Shown here: positions 23,128-31,479 of the stretch, one piece after another
Layout: the number at the start of each line of letters is the position of its first letter
Position numbering within the stretch: position 1 is the first letter of the stretch
NCBI GenBank assembly: GCA_040758595.1
Contig: JBFLVJ010000011.1
Coordinates: forward strand, 1-53,243
Direction: 5' to 3'
Origin: Bilamarchaeum sp040758595
Lineage (GTDB): Archaea > Micrarchaeota > Micrarchaeia > Anstonellales > Bilamarchaeaceae
Length of the DNA: 53,243 nucleotides
Made by a program: the position numbers and the translations under genes
Notes under the pieces: model-generated
The model's input: the letters and a program-made list of their open reading frames with translations, nothing else
The model's database searches: none
Told to the model about the DNA's origin: nothing

Positions 23128-23211
23128 AGACTCATTTTTTACATCAATAATAACAATTTGACTTAGGTGGTTGCAGGTCACCATTTTCGGGTTTCCGGAC
23201 TAATGATACGA

Positions 23212-23874
23212 CTATTCTCGGATTCCTTTTAGCACATACAAGCTTGCCCACTTTTTATCCTGTGTTTCAAAAGTTTCCTCGCCGTTAATTCCCAAGAAGT
23301 ATTCTGATCCAAGCTCAAAAAACCTGGACATGCGCTCTTCGATCTGCTCATAACCCGCGTGTTTTATGTTCCTGAAATAATCGCCCGGCTTCTGGAGATG
23401 CGCCTTGAAATATTCGGATTCTGGATTGAGCATCATAACAACTATCCTGCCGCCTTTCTTCAGAACCCGGGCAGCTTCTACCACGGCCAGTCGATAGTTC
23501 TCCAAAAACTCCAATGCCGTTACGAAGAAAGCGCCGTCAAAAGAAGAATCCGGGAATGGCATGGAATAGGCATCGCCGCGGATAAAGGTTTTATCCGACC
23601 TGCGCCTAGCTTCCTCAATCATCTTTCCAGAGCTTTCAAGCCCGGTTATATCCAGGTCAGGAAGCCGCTCCTCGATGCTACCTATGCCGCATCCGATATC
23701 GAGGATCTTTCCGCATCCGGCAAGCTCTTTCCGCAGGTAATCCGCCTCCAGGTTCATCACGCGCTTCCCGAAATCACTCTCACAGAAGCGGATGAACTTC
23801 TCGACCACCGGGTCTTTGGCTGCTGCGGGGAGATCATCGTGCGTTTTCGATGATCTCGATGCGCTCCTCCTCAA
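23212..23874 (-). CDS. SAM-dependent methyltransferase
   Basis: About 220 aa if started at 23874; a GTG at 23808 would remove a poorly conserved, basic N-terminus and the 40-bp overlap with the upstream gene. The class I Rossmann motif is KILDIGCGIGSIEERL, followed by TGLESSGKMIEEA and the UbiE-like RVLKKGGRIVVMMLNP. The substrate is a small molecule of unknown kind. It is the last gene of the ArsR-headed operon, where methylation of a thiol or metalloid could fit (inference). Confidence 0.82.
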   Translation of the reverse strand: MRRSASRSSKTHDDLPAAAKDPVVEKFIRFCESDFGKRVMNLEADYLRKELAGCGKILDIGCGIGSIEERLPDLDITGLESSGKMIEEARRRSDKTFIRGDAYSMPFPDSSFDGAFFVTALEFLENYRLAVVEAARVLKKGGRIVVMMLNPESEYFKAHLQKPGDYFRNIKHAGYEQIEERMSRFFELGSEYFLGINGEETFETQDKKWASLYVLKGIRE

Positions 23875-24223
23875 TTGGCATCGCCTCCTCTTTGCTCACT
23901 TCCGGAAAGAATTCCGGCAGCATACCGGGCTTCATCCCGGCGATGAGTGCCTTTTCCCCTTGCCCCAGTACATTTATCTTGCACGGCATACATAATGAGA
24001 CAAAACGGTTCTTCCGAAGGAAAGCATCGGCATGTTTAGCGCTGCATATCTCGATTATCTTCAGCTTCCCTTGGCTGAATCCCTTCGCAGCGAGCCGCTC
24101 CCGTACGTCATAAACAGCGAAGACCGCCCATCCTTTCTTGTCGGCTGCCTTGAGTACAGATATCACAGCTTCGTCAAAATCCTTTTTCGTCTCTGCGATA
24201 TATGCGAAATCTCCCAGTTTCAT
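23834..24223 (-). CDS. DUF302-family protein
   Basis: A 129-aa protein with the DUF302 pattern: ETKKDFDEAVISVLKAADKKGWAVFAVYDVRERLAAKGF, then KIIEICSAKHADAFLRKNRFVSLCMPCKINVLGQGEKALI. The conserved CMPC motif supports a redox, thiol or metal-related role. DUF302 genes often lie with sulfur and metal stress genes, and this one sits between DsrE-like and methyltransferase genes 4 bp downstream of the former. Confidence 0.85.
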   Translation of the reverse strand: MKLGDFAYIAETKKDFDEAVISVLKAADKKGWAVFAVYDVRERLAAKGFSQGKLKIIEICSAKHADAFLRKNRFVSLCMPCKINVLGQGEKALIAGMKPGMLPEFFPEVSKEEAMPIEEERIEIIENAR

Positions 24224-24227
24224 ATAA

Positions 24228-24551
24228 TCAGCCCCAGTTAATCACCCTGTCGGAGTCCTCGACCAGCTGCAACAGCTCTGCCATTGTAGAGACATCGCAT
24301 ATCCCGCTCCCATCCCTGCCCCTCATCGTCAGGCAGGTACCGCAGCCGAGCGTCCTCCCCTTCTTCTTCCTGAACAGATCGACAGCCTTTCTGACATCGA
24401 ACCTCGCATCTTCCAGCGTTTCGCTCTCGACCCCTTTCCCCAGCAGGAAAACCGTCACATCATGGCTTTTGCTGAGCGCCGCTGTAGCGAATCTGAAGGC
24501 ATTCCAGACCGTTTCCGGCTCGTTCGTGGAGATCACAATTCCCAGTTTCAC
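24228..24551 (-). CDS. DsrE/DsrF-like sulfur-relay protein
   Basis: A 107-aa protein with the DsrE fold: LGIVISTNEPETVWNAFRFATAAL, DVTVFLLGKGVE and a Cys-bearing loop GCGTCLTMRGRDGSGICDVS. Family members carry persulfide sulfur on a conserved Cys. It is part of the ArsR-controlled operon, which supports a role in reactive sulfur or metal handling. Confidence 0.85.
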   Translation of the reverse strand: MKLGIVISTNEPETVWNAFRFATAALSKSHDVTVFLLGKGVESETLEDARFDVRKAVDLFRKKKGRTLGCGTCLTMRGRDGSGICDVSTMAELLQLVEDSDRVINWG

Positions 24552-24565
24552 GCATTCACCTCCGG

Positions 24566-25171
24566 TTATTCCAGATCCTTTCTCATCTCCTCGAACTGCT
24601 TTTTCGTTATTTCGCCTCTGGCGTACCTCTGCTTGAGGATTTCAAGTGCTGAACGCGCCGGTGCTCCGCCGCGAATGCTGCGGTAAAGCCAGTATATGAG
24701 CAGCACAATGGCCACAAACACCAGAACCCAGAAAACAAGGCCGACAATCCAGCCCCAGCTATAATAGCCCATCACACCATCACCCATCATCCCGCCATAA
24801 GGATACCCCATCATCCCACCACCTAGGCCGCTTCGGGACATGAACGGCATCATGCCCATCATGCCTCCATAAGTCGGCGTCGTATTCGTCTCTCCGCAAT
24901 AAAGCACAAGCGCCATCTGTATGTGTGCCTGCTTCAGGCTCGCGGAGCCCTCGCCGCCCATCATCCGATCCATCGTTTCATGCGCCTCTCCGGGGTGCAT
25001 CTGCTCCATGTAATAGTCGCCGATCAGTTCCAGCTGTGTGTCGTCTAATTTATCACAACTGACATTAGAATCGATTAGCTGTTTTGCTGAGGCAAGTCCG
25101 TCCTCGCCCATCGTAGCGAAGATCATACCTGCAATCAACAAACCAAAAATCAATGATTTCATCAGATTCAC
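24566..25171 (-). CDS. Met-rich exported membrane protein with SHOCT domain
   Basis: A 201-aa protein with a signal-anchor at residues 1-20, an extracellular domain, a Met/Gly-rich stretch (YGGMMGMMPFMSRSGLGGGMMG, about 105-130), one strong membrane span (WIVGLVFWVLVFVAIVLLIYWL) and a C-terminal SHOCT domain (EILKQRYARGEITKKQFEEMRKDL). Met-rich loops commonly bind Cu(I) or Ag(I), so a copper-related role is possible. Its ATG overlaps the ArsR stop by 4 bp. Confidence 0.8.
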   Translation of the reverse strand: MNLMKSLIFGLLIAGMIFATMGEDGLASAKQLIDSNVSCDKLDDTQLELIGDYYMEQMHPGEAHETMDRMMGGEGSASLKQAHIQMALVLYCGETNTTPTYGGMMGMMPFMSRSGLGGGMMGYPYGGMMGDGVMGYYSWGWIVGLVFWVLVFVAIVLLIYWLYRSIRGGAPARSALEILKQRYARGEITKKQFEEMRKDLE

Positions 25172-25491
25172 CTCTTTTTTCTAAGCACCCGTTCCCGGGC
25201 GGTCATCCGTTCCGATAAAACCGAGCGTATTATCTCGAATGCTTCGACAATTCTCTGATTTGAGAGGCAATACAATATCTTCCGCCCCTCCCTTTTCGAC
25301 AGCACGACCCCGCGCTGTTTCATGAGGGAAAGATGCTGCGATACGTTGGCTTGCCCCAAGCCGGACTTCTTCTGAAGCTCGCCGACCGGGTGCGTCCTGC
25401 CATCCTTGAGCAAATCCAGCAGCTTAAGCCTCACCGGATTCGAGAAGACCTTGCACATCTCGGCATGCAACTGGTAAATGTCCTCATCCAT
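25168..25491 (-). CDS. ArsR-family transcriptional regulator
   Basis: A 107-aa winged-helix repressor: EMCKVFSNPVRLKLLDLLKDG, recognition helix region QANVSQHLSLMKQRGVVLSKREG and a wing KILYCLSNQRI. The classical metal-binding ELCVCD motif is absent. Two separated cysteines (Cys13 and about Cys72) could form a thiol or persulfide switch as in SqrR/BigR-type members (inference). It heads the operon with Met-rich, DsrE, DUF302 and methyltransferase genes, and a 20-bp palindrome lies immediately upstream. Confidence 0.9.
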   Translation of the reverse strand: MDEDIYQLHAEMCKVFSNPVRLKLLDLLKDGRTHPVGELQKKSGLGQANVSQHLSLMKQRGVVLSKREGRKILYCLSNQRIVEAFEIIRSVLSERMTARERVLRKKR

Positions 25492-25493
25492 AG

Positions 25494-25523
25494 ATATTAG
25501 AATATTCTAATATATTTATAAAA
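25494..25523 (-). promoter_or_regulatory. 20-bp palindromic operator and TATA box of the ArsR operon
   Basis: A perfect palindrome with arms ATATTAGAAT / ATTCTAATAT spans 25494-25513, ending 2 bp from the ArsR start codon. The minus-strand TATA (TTTTATAAAT, 25523-25514) lies directly upstream. Binding here would block the transcription start, as expected for an autoregulated ArsR operon. Confidence 0.75.
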
Positions 25524-25579
25524 GGTTAAGTTATCGATCAGAAACCCTTAAATATTTACAGTCGATATCTTATACAATA

Positions 25580-25790
25580 AGAGCATGATTTTGGGTCTAG
25601 AGCCGATGTCCAGAACAAATTCCTGGGTCATCCCAGGGGCGGGATATGTTCACAGTTTCGGGCCTTGTGTTTTGACTCAGTGAGCGCTAGGATTGGCGAC
25701 CGCGGTCGGCTTTATCCCCGTGGCGAGCGACGCGAGCCTCGGGGACGGACGGCCGACAAAGCCGGCATGTCCCCAGGGCGTCTTTTTCTC
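25580..25790 (+). ncRNA. Candidate structured RNA upstream of the ferritin-VIT gene
   Basis: This 370-bp gene-free region holds a possible plus-strand transcript. TATA-like TTAAATATTT lies at about 25547-25556. Inside are a CCTGGG/CCCAGG hairpin (25622-25637), a heptamer tract (25654-25675) and a strong hairpin in which GTCGGC (25705-25710) pairs with GCCGAC (25752-25757) and TCCCCG (25715-25720) with CGGGGA (25740-25745). GGGGAC (25741-25746) can instead pair with GTCCCC (25769-25774), just before a T5 run. Mutually exclusive stems suggest an attenuator, but no known RNA family is recognised. Confidence 0.35.
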
Positions 25791-25864
25791 CAATCAGCAT
25801 GATGCGGATGGGCGGCAGGGATATAATCCTGCGGTCCGTGATATCTCTCCATAGGGCGAGAGAG

Positions 25865-26740
25865 ATGGACAAAACGCTTGATAAAAGAGAACGTTCTGCG
25901 GCGGTGCGCTCGCAGAAAGACGAGATCACTTCGTATCATGTCTATTCCAGGCTGGCCAGGATCACCAAGGATGCGAAGAACCGAAAACTTCTCCATGAGA
26001 TGGCCAAGGACGAACTGAAGCACTACGGATTCTGGAAAGGCGTCACCGGCAAGGAGATGGGGCCAGATATGCTCCAGGTGTCATTCTACGAGTGGGTCTC
26101 CAGGCTGCTCGGGCTGACCTTCGGATGCAAGCTCCTGGAGAGCAGCGAGGAGGACGCCCAGGAGATTTATGCCTCGTTCCAGAAGCGGTTCCCCGAGATG
26201 AAAGATGTGATAGCCGATGAGGAGAAACACGAGAAACTGCTCATCGGGATGATAGAAGAGGAGACGCTCCGATATGTCGGCTCAATAGTGCTGGGGCTCA
26301 ATGACGCCCTTGTCGAACTGACCGGAGTGCTCGCTGGCCTTTCGTTCGCATTCCAGAACAACAGCTTGATAGCGGTCACCGGCCTGATAACCGGCATAGC
26401 CGCCTCCCTCTCCATGGCGGCGAGCGAGTACCTCTCCAAAAGAAGCGAGGATCATTCTAATCCGCTCCGATCGAGCTTCTATACCGGGGCGGCTTATATC
26501 TGCACAGTCACGCTGCTGATAACGCCATTCTTCCTCTTCGGTCATTACTTGCTTGCATTGGCCGGCAGCCTCCTGGTCGCACTCACCATCATCTTCGCGT
26601 TCAATTTCTACATCGCGGTGGCAAAGGGATACGATTTCAAGAGGAGGTTTCTGGAGATGGCCGCAATAAGCCTGGGCGTCTCGGCTATATCATTAGGCAT
26701 CGGTGTGCTGGTCAAGACCTGCTTCGGATTGGAAGTCTGA
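25865..26740 (+). CDS. Ferritin-like domain fused to VIT1/CCC1 iron or manganese transporter
   Basis: About 291 aa from ATG 25865 (MDKTLDKRERS); ATG 25799 is possible but adds a poorly conserved stretch. Residues about 15-135 are a rubrerythrin-like four-helix domain with di-iron ligands in KDEITSYHVYSRLA, DELKHYGFW, EEDAQEIY and ADEEKHEKL. The C-terminal part is a five-helix VIT1 transporter (VLGLNDALVELTGVLAGLSFAF, MAASEYLSKRSE). Such fusions sequester or export Fe2+/Mn2+. A structured region with possible attenuation lies upstream. Confidence 0.87.
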   Translation: MDKTLDKRERSAAVRSQKDEITSYHVYSRLARITKDAKNRKLLHEMAKDELKHYGFWKGVTGKEMGPDMLQVSFYEWVSRLLGLTFGCKLLESSEEDAQEIYASFQKRFPEMKDVIADEEKHEKLLIGMIEEETLRYVGSIVLGLNDALVELTGVLAGLSFAFQNNSLIAVTGLITGIAASLSMAASEYLSKRSEDHSNPLRSSFYTGAAYICTVTLLITPFFLFGHYLLALAGSLLVALTIIFAFNFYIAVAKGYDFKRRFLEMAAISLGVSAISLGIGVLVKTCFGLEV

Positions 26741-26779
26741 TTACCTAGGATAGAAGAAAAAAAGACGATATCGGCGCTG

Positions 26780-27154
26780 TCACGCAGGTACTATGCAGTC
26801 GTCGAGGCCGAGGCCCATCTCCTGGTACATCAGGCTTCCGCAGTTCTCCACGCATGTGCCTGGGCCGGAATACTCGTTGTAGCTGCATTCGATCTCGCAG
26901 ATATTGCGCATCTTGTATTCGTCAGGACAGCATGAATCCGGATCGAACCCTTCCTGGGATATCAAATCCTTGCATTCGTAGAGGCAGCTCGAGTAATCCG
27001 TATAGCTCAGAGCGCTGCAGGATTTCTCGCAGGACTGGCTGAAGGTCGGTCCTGCGCAGAATCCGCCGGATTCTGCTAAGTCAGAGGCGGCGCAGCAGCA
27101 TCCGTTTAGGAAGGCCGCGACGGCGACCAGCCCGAATATGTATTTGGGGATCAT
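26780..27154 (-). CDS. Small Cys-rich exported lipoprotein
   Basis: About 124 aa, start ATG 27154 (MIPKYIFGLVAV); the in-frame TTG at 27160 is less likely. The signal peptide ends in a lipobox-like LNGCCC. The mature part has 12-14 further cysteines in spaced pairs (CEKSCSAL, CLYECKDL, CEIECSYN, CVENCGSL), a regular C-x-x-x-C pattern suggesting disulfide-bonded helical hairpins. A minus-strand TATA (27182-27175) predicts a leaderless start. No family is recognised. Confidence 0.7.
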   Translation of the reverse strand: MIPKYIFGLVAVAAFLNGCCCAASDLAESGGFCAGPTFSQSCEKSCSALSYTDYSSCLYECKDLISQEGFDPDSCCPDEYKMRNICEIECSYNEYSGPGTCVENCGSLMYQEMGLGLDDCIVPA

Positions 27155-27299
27155 GTTCAAGATACTGGCGGAGGTTTTATATTGGTGCGGTGATGACTAT
27201 TCATCCTACGCTACCTGTTACCACAAAAAATACCCCCTGATTTCCGCTCTCGATTCCACGGCGAGATTTTTTCTCCGAGGTGAATAATGCTGTTTATAT

Positions 27300-27490
27300 T
27301 CCCATCACGAGCATAATCCGCTGCGCTAAGAATGGCGCGGTACCCGCCAGAAAAAGACCGGCGGCTTAAAGAGGCCGTCTGAGGCGCATCGGAGGGGTGT
27401 GCATGGCGAAGAAGCCCAAACCGAAACCGCAGGAACCGGAACAGTGAATCACGATCAGGATCAAGCCAACACCTTTTTCCTCTTTTTTTC
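27300..27490 (+). other. Gene-poor region with a possible short transcript
   Basis: The interval 27155-27504 has no convincing protein gene of normal size. A plus-strand TATA-like TGTTTATATT (27291-27300) and T-runs at about 27475-27489 could bound a transcript of about 160 nt. It contains a 14-codon ORF (27403-27447, MAKKPKPKPQEPEQ) and GC-rich short repeats. Protein, RNA or nothing cannot be decided. Confidence 0.25.
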
Positions 27491-27504
27491 TTCTTTCGGG
27501 CGAT

Positions 27505-27678
27505 ATGGAGAGTGATGTCATGTTCGATGGCGACAGGAGATGCAACATCTGCGACAGGGAAGTCCAGGACAAGAAGAAGTACAGCATGAACCTCAGCGGC
27601 CACACATACGTGTTCTGCGAGCAGTGCCATAAGAACCGCAAGGCCGATATCGAGCAGCTCCTCAACGAGGAAGGCTGA
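27505..27678 (+). CDS. 57-aa zinc-binding protein
   Basis: A small protein beginning MESDVMFDGD with RRCNICDREV and FCEQCHKN. The two C-x-x-C knuckles, 22 residues apart, form a treble-clef or ribbon-like zinc site. An acidic helical tail follows. It is convergent with the ABC permease gene, sharing adjacent stops. No upstream TATA is clear; it may be read through from the region at 27.3 kb. Confidence 0.65.
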   Translation: MESDVMFDGDRRCNICDREVQDKKKYSMNLSGHTYVFCEQCHKNRKADIEQLLNEEG

Positions 27679-28932
27679 TCATTCGTACCTAAGGCATTCC
27701 ACCGGCGATATACCCGCAGCATTGCGCGCGGGCACTATCCCTGCCACGATGCCGACCACGATCGAGAACGCCAGCCCCATGGCCACGAGCTCTATGGATA
27801 TCACCGAAGGCAGGCTGAACATGGACAGCACTATGGAGCCGAAGAAGCTCAGGCCGACCCCCGCGGCCCCTCCGATGAAGCCCAGCGTCGCCGCCTCCAC
27901 CAGGAAAAGGTTGATGATGTCCCGGTCTTTCGCGCCGAGCGCCTTGAGGACGCCGATGGTCTTGGTCTGCTCCAGCACGCTCATATACATCGTGTTGAGG
28001 ACGCCTATGCCGCCGACAATCAGCGATATGGACGCTATCCCGCCCAGGAACAGGGTGAGCGTCTCGGTTATGGAAGAGACCGCAGACGACATCGAGGTCG
28101 CGGTGATGACGGAGAAATCCGGATCCTCATCGTCGCCGAGGTCGTGGAGGGACCGGAGAACCCCTTCTATTTCCGCGGCTACCCCGTCCACATCATCGCC
28201 TTCTTTCACGACCACGATGAGCTGGCTGACGTTATTGTCCTGCTCGAAGACATCCTTGGCGGTCTCGATTGGGATGTAGATGCCATTGTCGCTTCCCTGC
28301 ATGCCGCCGGATTCTTCGAGCACCCCGACGACCTTGAACGAGATATCCTCGATCTCTATCTCCTTGTTGAGCAGGTTCATCTCTTCTTCATCATCGCTGA
28401 AGACCTCGTGGGCGACGCTGTAGCCGACCACCGCGGAGTACCTGTCGCTCGAGCTCAGGTATCTCCCGTCCTCGAGCTCCACGGTGAGCACTTCGGGAAG
28501 CGCCTCCGGATCCGTCCCGATCACCGAGAGCGATATGGTCTTGTCTTCGTATACTATATCCGACCGGTCCGTGAGCTGGGCGTCTATCGCAGAAATCCCG
28601 GATAACGACCGCAGCTCCTCCGCTTCCTGGAAGGTTATCACAGGATCCTCTGAAGAGCTCTGCGTGAATCCTCCGCCCGGCGGCGGACCGCCTCCTCCGC
28701 CCATCATGCCCCCCATCTGCCCCGCCCTCTGCGAGCCGGCGGTCACGGTTATCTGGTTTGTGCCGAATGCGCTCGTCTGCGCGTTGACGTTCTCCTGCAT
28801 CCCGATGCTTATGGATATCAGGCTGATTATCGAGGCGACGCCTATCACGATGCCCAGTATTGTGAGCCAGCTGCGGACCTTCTGGTGGAGAAGGTTCGCC
28901 AGCGTTATATCCATGATGTCCCTGAGCTTCAT
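27679..28932 (-). CDS. MacB/FtsX-type ABC transporter permease
   Basis: A 417-aa permease with one N-terminal membrane helix (SWLTILGIVIGVASIISLISIS), a large extracellular MacB_PCD-like domain (about residues 45-280), and three C-terminal helices. A Gly/Met/Pro-rich stretch (GQMGGMMGGGGGPPPGGG, about 71-88) is inserted early in the ectodomain. The motif VLKALGAKDRDIINLFLVEA is typical of the coupling helix. It is the last gene of a five-gene operon with an ATPase, a CARDB-like ectoprotein, a small membrane protein and a Spy-like protein. Likely role: extrusion of a peptide, lipid or metal-related compound. Confidence 0.9.
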   Translation of the reverse strand: MKLRDIMDITLANLLHQKVRSWLTILGIVIGVASIISLISISIGMQENVNAQTSAFGTNQITVTAGSQRAGQMGGMMGGGGGPPPGGGFTQSSSEDPVITFQEAEELRSLSGISAIDAQLTDRSDIVYEDKTISLSVIGTDPEALPEVLTVELEDGRYLSSSDRYSAVVGYSVAHEVFSDDEEEMNLLNKEIEIEDISFKVVGVLEESGGMQGSDNGIYIPIETAKDVFEQDNNVSQLIVVVKEGDDVDGVAAEIEGVLRSLHDLGDDEDPDFSVITATSMSSAVSSITETLTLFLGGIASISLIVGGIGVLNTMYMSVLEQTKTIGVLKALGAKDRDIINLFLVEAATLGFIGGAAGVGLSFFGSIVLSMFSLPSVISIELVAMGLAFSIVVGIVAGIVPARNAAGISPVECLRYE

Positions 28933-28933
28933 A

Positions 28934-30511
28934 TCAGGCCACCGGCTTCGGCTTCCCTTTGAGCTTCCCGTATCCGAGGTATATCGCTCCTATGATGACG
29001 AGGCCGACGCCTGCATACAACGGGATGTTCGCCGTCTGCGCGGTCCCGCCCATCATGCCGTTCCTGGGGCCGCTGAACGCGCTGGGCGGAGTGGAAACGG
29101 CAGCGTCTTCCTCGCCCGGGAGCGCCACGACGCCCGTATCAAGGCCGACTCTCGCGCTTTCCCTGACCACGTGCTCCACGTTGTCGCTGTCTTTGAAGAT
29201 TATGGTGATAGGCATGGATGCCTCCCCTCCGGTCCCTTTCCGCCTCAGCGTCATCTGGAAGCTCGAATAGTCGTCCACGCTGAGCGTCCCGATGAATTTC
29301 TCCGCGGTGCCTACGACCTCATAGCTGTCTGTGGATTCGGCATATGCATAGACCGAGCGTATCGCGGTGTTGCCCGAGTTCGCTATCTTCACCGTGACCT
29401 CTATCTCCGAGCCGGATGATTCCGCTTCGGATGTCAGCGTCAGGCCAGGGGTCGCCTGCACATATATGCCTGCATCGAATCCGACCTCCTCGTTGTTGGC
29501 CTTGAGAGTCAGCGGGAGGGTGTAGTAGCCGGATGACGAAGCGGAATCCACCCCCAGATAGACTATCTCGGAGCGCCTCTCGCCGGGCTGGATATCGTCG
29601 AAATAGATGATGTTCTGCCCTATGGGGGTGAAGATATCGTTGCCGTCGATGACGATGACGGCCGACTGGACGCTCCCCCCTGGGTTCTCCAGGGTTATGC
29701 TATATGCGAGCTCGGATCCTATCTCGCTGCCGGATAAAGGCTCGCATGATATCTTGAAGGATGACGATGAGCCGCTTACCGTCACCGGACCTACGTACAC
29801 CGTCTCTTCAGCCGTGCTCTGAAGGGCGTCATTGAAGGTTATCTTCAGGGGAATCAGATATTTACCGGCCTCCGCGGAAGACGAGGAGACGAGCGAGACC
29901 GTGACATTCATGCTGGAGCCCGTGGGGATGTCCCCGACGCGCTGCTGGGTGGTCCCGGAAAGGCTGAACTGGGAGCTGTCCGCGGCGGATATCACCACGT
30001 TCTTCATCACCCCGCCGGTGTTCGTTATCTCTATATCTGCGGTCAGCGTGTCGCCTTTCCTCAGGGTGTCCTTGCTCAGGCTGAGAGTCTTCACTTCCAG
30101 TATCTGGTGCTGGCTGACCGTCACCGGAATGGATGCCGTTGAAAGCTTCGACGCCGTCTCGTCCTCATCAAGGTAGTAGATATCCAGCGTCAGTATTATC
30201 ATGCCGCTGTCCACTTTTTCCGGGACCTTGAACGGGATGGAGGTTATCGCTTCGGAACCCGGACCGATCTGCCCTACATAGACGCTCGACCGGTCTCCGA
30301 TGTTGTAGTTGTAATACACCGTGACGGTCTTCGCGGTCTCGCTTCCGCTGTTCTCGAGCGTGAGCTCGAGCTGGCCTGTCGTGCCCGGATACACGTCACC
30401 TGGGACGATCTCGTAACCCACGATCTGCACGACCGGACCCGATGCGCTCTGAGCGAAGCTCAGCGTCAGGGACAACAACAGCACTGCCATCAAGACATTC
30501 CATCTGACCAT
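28934..30511 (-). CDS. Membrane-anchored protein with Ig-like (CARDB/COG1361-like) domains
   Basis: A 525-aa surface protein: signal peptide (1-22), then about four beta-sandwich repeats, each with an NTGG/NSGS-type turn (ENSGSETAKTVTV, TNTGGVMKNVVI, ENPGGSVQSAVIV, ANSGNTAIRSVY), a Ser/Pro linker and a C-terminal span (IPLYAGVGLVIIGAIYLGYG) with a short basic tail. It lies between the ABC ATPase and permease genes, so it may act as an extracellular adaptor for the transporter, replacing the MacA-type adaptor (inference). Confidence 0.82.
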   Translation of the reverse strand: MVRWNVLMAVLLLSLTLSFAQSASGPVVQIVGYEIVPGDVYPGTTGQLELTLENSGSETAKTVTVYYNYNIGDRSSVYVGQIGPGSEAITSIPFKVPEKVDSGMIILTLDIYYLDEDETASKLSTASIPVTVSQHQILEVKTLSLSKDTLRKGDTLTADIEITNTGGVMKNVVISAADSSQFSLSGTTQQRVGDIPTGSSMNVTVSLVSSSSAEAGKYLIPLKITFNDALQSTAEETVYVGPVTVSGSSSSFKISCEPLSGSEIGSELAYSITLENPGGSVQSAVIVIDGNDIFTPIGQNIIYFDDIQPGERRSEIVYLGVDSASSSGYYTLPLTLKANNEEVGFDAGIYVQATPGLTLTSEAESSGSEIEVTVKIANSGNTAIRSVYAYAESTDSYEVVGTAEKFIGTLSVDDYSSFQMTLRRKGTGGEASMPITIIFKDSDNVEHVVRESARVGLDTGVVALPGEEDAAVSTPPSAFSGPRNGMMGGTAQTANIPLYAGVGLVIIGAIYLGYGKLKGKPKPVA

Positions 30512-30515
30512 AATA

Positions 30516-31250
30516 TCACTTCCTGGCTTTCAGTTCCTTCATCTTCAGTTCGCCTGCTCCGGCCTTCCTGCCGGGCTGCTCGACATCCCTCTCCACTTTC
30601 CCGTCCCGGATGTGGATGGTCCTTTTCGCATACGCCGCGACGACCGGCTCGTGCGTGACTATGACCACGGTCTTGCGGTGGCCCTCCCACATATCGTGTA
30701 TGATGTCCATCACGTGCTTGCCAGACGAGGAATCGAGGTTGCCCGTGGGCTCGTCGGCCAGGATTATGTCCGGGCCGGTCGCCAGTGCCCGGGCTATGGC
30801 CACCCTCTGCCTTTCTCCGCCGCTCAGCTGGGAAGGCAGATTGTCGTGTTTGGCCGAAAGCCCCACCTCGGAAAGCAGCGCCGCGACCTTTCTTTGCCGC
30901 CCTGCCTTCTCCTCCTCAGCGATGATGAGGGGCAGCTCGACGTTCTTGGCCACGCTGAGGGTGGGTGCCAGGTTGAACGACTGGAACACGAAGCCTATCC
31001 TCTTGTTGCGCACAGCCGCGAGCCCGTCCTTGTCCAGGGCCGACATCGCCACGCCGTCGATGAGCGCATCCCCGCTCGTAGGCTTGTCGAGGAAACCGAG
31101 GAAATGGAGCAGGGTGCTCTTCCCTGAGCCGGATGGCCCCATGATGGAGACGAACTCGCCCTGCCGTATCTTGAGGCTGACATCGTCCAGAGCCCTGAAT
31201 CTCGATGCTCCGGTCTGGTATTCCTTGGTTATGTTCCTCAGCTCAAGCAC
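30516..31250 (-). CDS. ABC transporter ATP-binding protein (LolD/MacB type)
   Basis: A 244-aa ATPase with Walker A GPSGSGKS, Q-loop FQSFNLAP, signature LSGGERQR, Walker B DIILADEPTG, and H-loop VTHEP. The start is a GTG at 31250 (MLELRNITKEY), 1 bp downstream of the previous stop. The C-terminus is basic. It powers the permease at 27679-28932. Confidence 0.95.
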   Translation of the reverse strand: MLELRNITKEYQTGASRFRALDDVSLKIRQGEFVSIMGPSGSGKSTLLHFLGFLDKPTSGDALIDGVAMSALDKDGLAAVRNKRIGFVFQSFNLAPTLSVAKNVELPLIIAEEEKAGRQRKVAALLSEVGLSAKHDNLPSQLSGGERQRVAIARALATGPDIILADEPTGNLDSSSGKHVMDIIHDMWEGHRKTVVIVTHEPVVAAYAKRTIHIRDGKVERDVEQPGRKAGAGELKMKELKARK

Positions 31251-31251
31251 G

Positions 31252-31467
31252 TCATCGCACCTTCTTCCTTGTATTCATCCACCATGACAACGCTAATCCC
31301 GCGAGGCATATCAGTGCCACAGCCGCCACGAACACCATGTGGAGGGGCAGGCCGAGGGGACCGCTGCGGGGCACTGTCCCGAACGGCCCGTCGCCCTCCA
31401 ATGAGAGCCGGGCCAGCGATCCTATAAGGTGAAAACTCTCTGACAGGACGCCTTTCAGGCCCGGCAA
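31252..31467 (-). CDS. Small single-span membrane protein, 71 aa
   Basis: The N-terminal 40 residues are Gly/Leu/Pro-rich, followed by one clear membrane span (HMVFVAAVALICLAGLALSWWM) and a basic tail NTRKKVR. It sits tightly between the Spy-like gene and the ABC ATPase gene on the same strand, so it is probably a subunit or accessory factor of the exporter. No family is recognised. Confidence 0.6.
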   Translation of the reverse strand: MPGLKGVLSESFHLIGSLARLSLEGDGPFGTVPRSGPLGLPLHMVFVAAVALICLAGLALSWWMNTRKKVR

Positions 31468-31479
31468 CCTCTCACCATA

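Noticed and set aside
27188..27240. C/D-box sRNA suggested by GTGATGA and CTGA
   Set aside because: The internal C' and D' boxes are missing and the spacing is poor; the region is also the promoter side of the Cys-rich lipoprotein gene.
27211..27722. Minus-strand ORFs in the 27.2-27.7 kb region
   Set aside because: They overlap the plus-strand Cys-knuckle gene and have shadow-like composition.
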